Shown one piece after another: positions 56,868-64,000 of a DNA stretch of 64,000 nucleotides. Where the stretch lies: assembly GCF_028453695.1 (NCBI RefSeq), contig NC_135772.1:8618001-8682000 (forward strand). Direction: 5' to 3'. The stretch is from Augochlora pura. Its lineage: Eukaryota; Arthropoda; Insecta; Hymenoptera; Halictidae. Position 1 is the first letter of the stretch, and every line of letters starts with the position of its first letter. Made by a program: the position numbers and the translations under genes. The notes beneath the pieces are model-generated. The model made no database searches and was not told the origin of the DNA. It worked only from the letters and a program-made list of their open reading frames with translations.

Positions 56868-57588
56868 TATAGATCGTTTATTTTGACCGTTTACATTTTA
56901 GAAAAAAATCAGATATCACGTAATTCATGCTTAAGTTAATGTAATTTTTTTTATGTATCACTAAACCGTGTTTAATTTCTTATAAAATTCCCAAGTTTTC
57001 TACAATTTAAAATTGGTCGATAAATGAAATTGCATAATCATCGATTATGAAAGTAATGTAAGTCCAATTGACAGAGATAGGCGGCTTAGCAGATGTTTGC
57101 CGATCAGTAGCCTGTTATTTTACATTTGTTTTATATTACGTGTCATATTACGTGTCAACATGATAAATTCATTTTACATGAAATGAAACGAGATAATTTC
57201 GTTTCAATAAAAAGTCTTCAAAATGCGATTAAAAAACAGATAAGAAAAAATACTAATGGAGAACAGGTAAATTGGTTGCAAATATGTTGGATGAGGTTTC
57301 TCAAAAGTGCACCAGACACTATTTTATATAAAGCATCGATGAAGGACAAAGAATTTAAAACTATGAATTTATTACCTACACGTCCTGGAAAACCGATGGA
57401 ATTTGAAAAAATCGCCCTGTCGACTTTGTACCACGATGCCAGGCCTATTACTTATGAAAAATATGAAGAAATCAAACAGTTATTATCTTATATACCTCCG
57501 GTGCATCACGCATATTTCGAATCACTGCCACATGCAGAGCATAAGTAAATACTATCAATATCTTGTAATTTTAACAATGTAATTAGCG
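56868..57588 (+). mobile_element. Second copy of the transposon-like repeat at 5999-7283
   Basis: Aligns in reverse orientation with about 7042 down to 6358. It begins with a decayed terminal-repeat end (GATCGTTTATTTTGA), continues through ACGTAATTCATGCTTAA and the coding part, and ends at GTAATTAGCGCCT, where similarity stops. The opposite inverted end is absent here. Orientation is set by the coding remnant. Confidence 0.7.
57183..57548 (+). pseudogene. C-terminal fragment of the repeat-borne protein, longer copy
   Basis: An open frame of about 122 codons from ATG 57183 (MKRDNFVSIKSLQNAIKKQ) to a stop at 57546-57548. It is better preserved than the copy at 6402-6659, which lacks an open N-terminal part. 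The ending IPPVHHAYFESLPHAEHK is conserved in both. No catalytic motif is visible. The upstream TTTGTTTTATATTAC stretch could mark an intron acceptor region, in which case this is the last exon of a larger transposon gene. Family uncertain. Confidence 0.45.
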
Positions 57589-57590
57589 CC

Positions 57591-60500
57591 TGCTTCGATT
57601 TCCAGCCGTTTGCGGCATTTTTTGGGAATTTTACAACATTGACTTGGAGGGTGGGCTAACGTCCTTCGCCGAGGGGGGGATTTTCGAAAAGATCGTCCCC
57701 CGTCAAGTCAATCAGCGAATGGGGATGATGTTTCCCCAAACGTGGCCTTATCGAGCCATTCCGCGAGGCGATAAAAGACCGTACTCCGAAGCAGTGAAAG
57801 ACGTAGGACACGAGACGTAAGGTACATAAGACATAAGATTCAAACGAGCTATCGGCTAACATAGAAGCGAAACGACTATCGGCCAAACATCATCCAACCG
57901 ACCACACGGTAGGATTGCTACGACCACTGTGATTCATTGAAAAAGTCGCCCAATGTTAAATCGGCCGGCGACAAGTGCGGGATAGAGAAGTGTTCAATTT
58001 TGATTATTTAAACGGAACGAGTTTTCAATATCCTCGACACGACACGCAACAAAACGGAATACATTTCTGCGAATGAAATTATATATATCGATGCACTTGG
58101 TAGCAATCGGTCTGTGAGTAATTTTCGCCGATCCAGATCAGCTGCAGAACTCCGTGCGATAATCGGCTGCATTTGGTTTTACGCCAATTGGATCAGGGAA
58201 TAACCGTCTGGCTCCAACCGCGATGTGATTCATGGATTATATGATTTAAACTTCGCTGCTTTGTTTTTACAACTGGACGCGTTCAGCGTTAAACAATCCG
58301 CAGATTTTACGAATTTTACGGAAATTGTTGCTGTGGAATTGAATGCGGTTTATTTTTCGATAGTTAGTTAACTGAAAGAGGTATGCTATCTTATGCTTTT
58401 TATTATTCAGAAACTCCTTAACTAAGTTAGGGCATACAACTTCAAATAAAACAGTGTGTTAATTTTTGCAAAAACATGTGTGATGATTAGAAACATGATA
58501 TTCTATGTTACATGATTTTTCAAATAAACGAAAATGGTAAGATCTCTTCGAAACACTTCGATATACAAATGTAATTCAATTTCTTAGCGTGAACGATTGC
58601 CTTGAACAGGAAGTTTCATTTGTTATAATATATATACTGGGAAACGGTTTCATAATTTTATAAAAAATAAATCTGCATAAATTTCCTTCACTTATTGAAG
58701 TTGAGATTATTTTTCAAAACTAATTTTTACAAAAAAATGTTTTCTTATATAAAGGTATTAGTAAGTTGAGAAATTAACAAGTATCTACTACAACTAAAAT
58801 TTGTATTCTACAATGTTTTTGAAAGTTTAGATGTTTATATAACATCTGGAGTCAGCTGTTATTTTAAGTATATCATGTGACATACAGTATAAGTTATGTA
58901 AATAAAATATCACAGTCTTGTTAACTAAACTTAAGGATGTACTACTATATACTAACAAACAAGTGTTCTCTTCGTTATTGATAAAATTTCGTACGTGAAA
59001 AAAATAGACCAACAAAAGATACCTACACTATCAGAGTTTTTTAAAATTCAGGGAAAAATCTTGTACTCCTTCGGCAAGCAAAAATTGACATCGTTACAAA
59101 ACCCTCCATTCGATGTTCTCTGCATACAGATGCACGCTCGACATTTCAACTTTACAGTCACTCACACGCACAACTTCCACGACAGACAGTATCTTGGATA
59201 GTTTCGGCGATAAAAATGTAGAAACTTGAAGCCGTTTCAGCAGATTCACTAATACGAGTGTCGAACTAATTGCATTTCATTAGCCAGGTAATCTGCCTCT
59301 GATCTTGGCGCTCTTCTTATTCTCGAAAGTTTGCATTTTTATTTGTTCCAAACGCCCATTGTCAGCGTCGGGGCCGCCTTATTTCCATATTTATCATTCT
59401 ACAGGAAAGATTCCTCCGTTAACTTCCTAGCAAGCTTCAGAACTTTTTCCCCTCCTGGATGAAAGGCGACATCGACACAGAAACTTCCATTGTAATTTGT
59501 TTCTACAACGAGAAAATTGAAGTGATCGTACGTGTCGTGTTTCCCCGTGCCAGCCGACAGCGACCTTGAGAAATGATCAGGAATTACTTTATTACATTAT
59601 GTTCCCGATGTATACGGTGTATTTTAGATGGAAATGAATGTAAGGAGTAGTAACAAATGAAAATACCAGCACGGCAAAAACACTTTTCAATTACTCAATT
59701 TACGTTGCAGTGGTACAAGTATTTCGTGTGTGGTTTATTATAAACAATTGCAATTGTTGAAGAAACTAACAGCGTGTCGGCTAATTTGTTACATTTCTTG
59801 AGCTAAAACTGTTCAAGAAAGCTGGTAAAATGATATTCTTTTTACCAGGATCGGTAGGTAAAATTTCAGACATGGAAATTTTTTAATAATTTCGTAGGAA
59901 ATACCTACGAGACAATAATGAAATTAAAATAATGTTCGATGAAAATATATGTTTTGTATTAATAATTTTAACAGGTAAAAAGTAATGTATTAGTATTTCT
60001 AGATTATTGTGATCACTTTAGAAAGTATACTACTTGGATTTAAAAGAAATTAATACTATACATATTGCGCATATTATACATTGTATATATTTGTATAGAT
60101 GACCAGTTAATATAATATTGTACAATAATTTTGTCTTATACCGATGTAAATATTTGTAAACATTGTCAGTATTACAGTGTGTACCATTGCAAAACAAAGT
60201 TGGGTGGTTATATTTTGCAACAGCTTTTAACTATCTATAATTTGCAATATAATTAAGGGAACTCTGAGATGTGCAGTGAACATAGCCGTAATTTAATCCG
60301 TCGCAACTTTCTGTCAGTGCGATCTCGTTCCACAACATTCCGAAGAAAACTTTACTCGTTAGCACATGTTAGAATTTAAAGCCGTGAATCTTGTTCTTAT
60401 CGAAATATTATCGCGAGGTTTCTGGTTATCAGTAAGTTTGCTTTTTTACTAGCGACGTTGTTTCCGCCCGATCGTAGACAAACTTGTCCGAAATTCTTGT

Positions 60501-62044
60501 AACCAGTTCCTTTTTAAACAGAAAGACGTTTAATCGTGACGTAATGGCGAATGAAAGTCTTGCAAAATTGTAACAAAATCAGATAATGGAGGATCCCGGA
60601 GAATCACTATCACGAAGCAAAGTAATCTCCGAGGTACGTAATAAACGAACTTAGCGCTCGAAGACTCAAACATTTTCTGGATTAATGACAATACCTTTCT
60701 TAGGATGGACTAAGAGGACCAGAGGAGACGATAGAATATTTATTGCCGGCGTTCGTTTTAAAGAAGAGCTTCAGCTAGGACAACCTTCCCAAATTATTGA
60801 GACTTAATGGGATACGAAAATAATAAACAAGCCGGTGAATAATTTAAAAGTTTCCCAATAAGTCTCGTCGAACAACAAGTAGTCATGTCTTCTATTTTCT
60901 TCGAAGTCTGGGAAGTTATTATACCAACAATCTTCTTCGTAGTTACGCCTGCTAAATAATGCATTTCTCTAAAAGTTTTCAACAGTATCAGATATCCACG
61001 TTACCTTCACTCGTCTTTCCTGTAATTATCACATATGTAAAACTGTTAAATGAATAATAAAGGAAAATTGTAAAGACATAATTCGTTTTATTTTATACAG
61101 TTTCCTAAAATTATGGATTCATTATTATTGTTCTTTCAACATTCTATTAAATACGTATCGTTTTGAAAGTTTTGCATTTTCTTAACCCTTTTCGTATATC
61201 AATTGCAATTGTGTAAGTTGTGACACTCAAAACGTTATCTATAATATGCGTCTTTAATAAATAAAATATTTCTCCATAAAATTTTAATAATAAAACGTAA
61301 TTATGAATTTGACGTAGTTTCGCATCGACAATAATTGAACAAAAAATTTTTACGTAAGAGTGTTTCCGTACTGATTTAACGATTTACGCAAGTAAAAGTT
61401 GGAGAAAAATATTTTTCTAGTAGCATAATTTACCACTTAAAAGTATCATTCTGTCTTTAATCATTTTAATAGGCGGCAAGTAATATTTCAGCATCATTAA
61501 ATGCATTTAATTTGTTATTACTTTAAATCGCTGATACTATTATTATTCGTGTTCTCAAAATCATTAATATTTTTTATATACTAAAATTAAAATATAGGAA
61601 GACATTGTACAATATTGTGTTCTATTTTGATTGTTCGGCGCATACTGTAACGACGTGATTTATCTTTTGAATTGTCCACACGTAATATTGAATTCTCCAG
61701 AACAAATGGATCTGTTTCGTATGAATTACGAGGAAGTTAACCAGGAACGAATCATATAAGCACGTGGAACTATTGGGTTGGCAATTGAGTGATTGCGGAT
61801 TTTGATGATCGATGGTCTTAGCACATACTTTTGTTTTATCAACGTGTTCAAAGTAATTAAGTTATATTGTTTTCTTACTGTCTGGACTTTTATCTTTAAT
61901 TTAGTAAGAAAATTGCACCGATTAATTATTTAGTTTTGTTTTTATTACAGTTTGAAGATGGAAGGGCAACGCGCGCGTCTCAGATATATTTTATTACATT
62001 ATTTTTAAAAAAGCAAGCATCGCAAGCACGATTTTTATGTTATA
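57591..62044. other. Anonymous DNA, no confident gene
   Basis: About 4.5 kb, mostly AT-rich with GC-richer patches at 57620-57900 and 59300-59560. A 16-codon frame from ATG 60586 (MEDPGESLSRSKVISE) runs straight into GTACGT at 60634, a possible first-exon donor, but with no further support. Other frames are chance-length. Confidence 0.35.
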
Positions 62045-62046
62045 TA

Positions 62047-62226
62047 TTAGGAGTATAAATAAGTTTCCGCCGTTTTACAAAAAATAGCGCCACTAGTATG
62101 TTATGGTTGAAATTGTCTGTTGTAAAACGTTATATCGTAAGGTTGGACATCTGGCAACAACATAACCTTAAAATATTAGCGATTTTGTATCAGCATCATA
62201 TATGTTTTTGCGTGCGAAAATGTCGA
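62047..62226 (+). mobile_element. 5' end fragment of a mariner element
   Basis: After TA (62045-62046) it begins TTAGGAGTATAAATAAGTTT, has an AT-rich leader including AATAGCGCCACTAGTATGTT, and reaches an ATG followed by MSSFV-like codons (62220-62235) before homology to any transposase ends. This leader and start are what I recall of a common insect mariner group, so it is probably a truncated copy. The rest of the element is absent. Confidence 0.45.
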
Positions 62227-62229
62227 GTT

Positions 62230-62877
62230 TTGTAATTGTTCATTATTTCCGTCAATATACCCCACAGTTGGCCATCAGCTTTCTATATTTTGTCAAGACC
62301 CGCAATAGTGTATTTTGTCTAACGCCCAAGGCCCTTTTACGATTCATTGTCTGCCACGGTCTATCATCGGGACACGCGGATCCTTCGCGGGCCTCACCCG
62401 AGGGTACGAGCACTACCTGCGGGTGACGATGAGTTCGGGGCAGTCACTTTCCTTCAGTATACGCTTTTCTTTTAACCAATCAATCTAAGACGACCGTTTC
62501 CCTTACTTCTTCCGAAATATTGCAATCTACGAATGCGCTTGTTCCATGTTTTAATACACACCCATACCGAGGTTACCTCGGAGATATCAGTTCGACGAAC
62601 GAACAGAACAAAACTACACTCTACACGAGATTCATTAGCCTATCCATTACTCTCATCTGTTAGTTATTCGCAGTATTGCAGTCGACTTATAGTATTCGCA
62701 CAATCAACAGTATTTGTAAATTCTATTTTTTGTTATTAAGTGTTATTATAATAAATAGTTTTTGTTACATTTCCATCGTTCAATTTGATCATCCCTGTCA
62801 TTTGAAAGAGAAACCGGGAACCGCGCATCTTCGAAACAATCGTGTGTGCGCGGAGAAACATAAAGATTGGTAAACAT
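62230..62877. other. No gene seen
   Basis: No recognisable gene or bounded element. Confidence 0.35.
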
Positions 62878-63175
62878 TAGAGGTGGGCAAGCACATGATG
62901 CTCGAGTCGGTTTGAACGCGATCGAGTCGGATCTGGTCAGAACCTGAAAGCTTGTGACACTCGGATACCTGCTTCGAAGTCAGGTCAAGTAGTGTACGGA
63001 GTGTCGGTAACTTATCGACTTGACATTACTTAGCCCGACTTTGATGCCTCAAAGGGGGTACTTTCTTTTATCTTTTGGGTACATGAATATCACAAACATT
63101 TGAGATCCGACCCAAATTCGAGAAAAATACCCGAGTTGACCCGAATCCGAAGTGTCGGGGCTCCGCCCACCCCTA
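62878..63175. mobile_element. hAT-like MITE
   Basis: Ends are TAGAGGTGGGC at the left and GCCCACCCCTA at the right, inverted repeats of hAT type. The 8 bp flanking each side (GTAAACAT and ATAAACGC) agree at 5 of 8 positions, compatible with a decayed 8-bp target duplication. 298 bp, non-coding, with repeated TCGAGTCGG-like words. Confidence 0.55.
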
Positions 63176-64000
63176 ATAAACGCTACAAACACTGTTCTCT
63201 ACGATATTTTTTCTACGTGCAATGAAACCAGAGTTAAACGTTGGTCCAGTCACTAGGCTCTATAATCTGATAATAATAAATAAAGAAATTTCCGCGTTGT
63301 TAAACACCACCATCAAACCATTCGAACGATCAAAGTAACAACGGTGAAGTTACTGGTACAATGGAAGCATCTATCGAATTCCGACCGACTGTTATATTCC
63401 ACTGCACAGTTTGATGAAACAATCTCTATTGTTTATTACAAAAAGGACCGTTCTATTATATGGAGTATAGAAAATCTACGTATTATCGCGAACAAGAGCT
63501 AGAGAGTTCCACGTAACCGTGAACACGAGTAACATCAAAGTTTCGCGGACGCGGTTCGGTCCGATTTTTGAGTTACCTTTTCTCGCCTGCAACGGAATAT
63601 TCGTTATACTGGCCACTTGTTTTTTTTATCCGTGATCATTGGAAAGACTCGACGTCGTCACTTGACCCATTTATTGCACCGCAACAATTCTCTTACAAGG
63701 AACGAAGGAAGCTGGAAAATAGGGATTAATATTGTAAAACGTCAAATGAAAAGCTTTCCAGGTGAAAAGGGGTCAGCATGCTAACGAAAAAGTGGAGGAG
63801 AGCGAGAGAAAGGGGAAGAGAGAGAGAGAGAGAGAGAGAGCCAGAGAGGAGAAAAGAAAGAGAGGGAAGGGGAACTCTGACGGAATGAGCGCAAACGTTT
63901 GCCTAAGCTGATTCAGTTGTTCCTGCTAAGCGAGTAATGCAAGGTCCTCTTCTTCCTATTTTCGTCCATTTTTTACCCCGTTGGTGTATATGGAGTGAGA
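63176..64000. other. No gene seen; GA microsatellite
   Basis: No gene recognised. A purine-rich tract with (GA)n at 63818-63840 extends to about 63870 and may mark a promoter-proximal region beyond the window, but nothing else supports that. Confidence 0.35.
63818..63840. repeat. (GA)n microsatellite
   Basis: About eleven GA units within a longer purine-rich stretch. Confidence 0.85.

Noticed and set aside
1..64000. CRISPR arrays, phage, bacterial operons, tRNA or rRNA genes
   Set aside because: Looked for regular spaced repeats, dense same-strand genes and recognisable tRNA boxes; none seen. The sequence is insect-like nuclear DNA.

Overview
This window looks like eukaryotic, most likely insect, nuclear DNA. 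Hymenoptera (bee, ant or wasp) is my best guess, from style rather than a diagnostic gene. The background is AT-rich with short GC-rich islands and GA/CT and ATT microsatellites. It contains many decayed mariner and Tc1-like elements, splice-donor sequence at the end of the one clear gene exon, and a 100-N assembly gap (34192-34291). Nothing suggests a bacterium, plasmid or virus: there are no operons, tRNA or rRNA genes, or CRISPR arrays that I can recognise.

Only one host coding region is well supported. It is a very long minus-strand exon (40545 down to 37444, 1034 codons) that ends in a clean 5' splice donor. It encodes the N-terminal part of a Gln/Pro/Ser-rich, probably disordered protein with a coiled-coil segment, two SH3-ligand-type motifs and repeated RKS phospho-site-like motifs. 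I cannot name the gene. The rest of the window is intron-like or intergenic DNA carrying mobile elements.

Layout. 1-10 kb: two TTAA-flanked piggyBac-type MITEs, a 3' fragment of a jockey-like non-LTR retrotransposon, a third MITE, a transposon-like repeat carrying the end of an unknown protein next to a 247-bp tandem duplication, and a solo LTR with a 4-bp target duplication. 10-36 kb: a MITE, five Tc1-like elements (11726, 15180, 20046, 30084, 34444), three mariners (21052, 24899, about 27.2-28.3 kb), an inverted-repeat element, another MITE and a non-LTR fragment beside the gap. 37.4-40.5 kb: the host exon. 41.9-57.6 kb: a 519-bp TTAA element, a 624-bp near-palindrome with TA flanks, a rearranged inverted repeat of LTR-like sequence, a mariner split by a non-LTR retrotransposon, a sixth TTAA-element relative, and a second copy of the unknown-protein repeat. 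57.6-64 kb: mostly anonymous DNA with a mariner 5' end and a hAT-like MITE.

Every transposase copy inspected carries stops, frameshifts, deletions or lost catalytic residues, so no copy here looks autonomous. Repeat termini were located by eye from inverted repeats and target duplications, and identities are estimates. The clearest structural observations are the retrotransposon nested in a mariner, the paired direct repeats inside long terminal repeats of Tc1 elements, the TTAA-flanked element set, and the inverted/permuted structure at 50.2-51.5 kb. I do not see a complete, functioning undescribed system.
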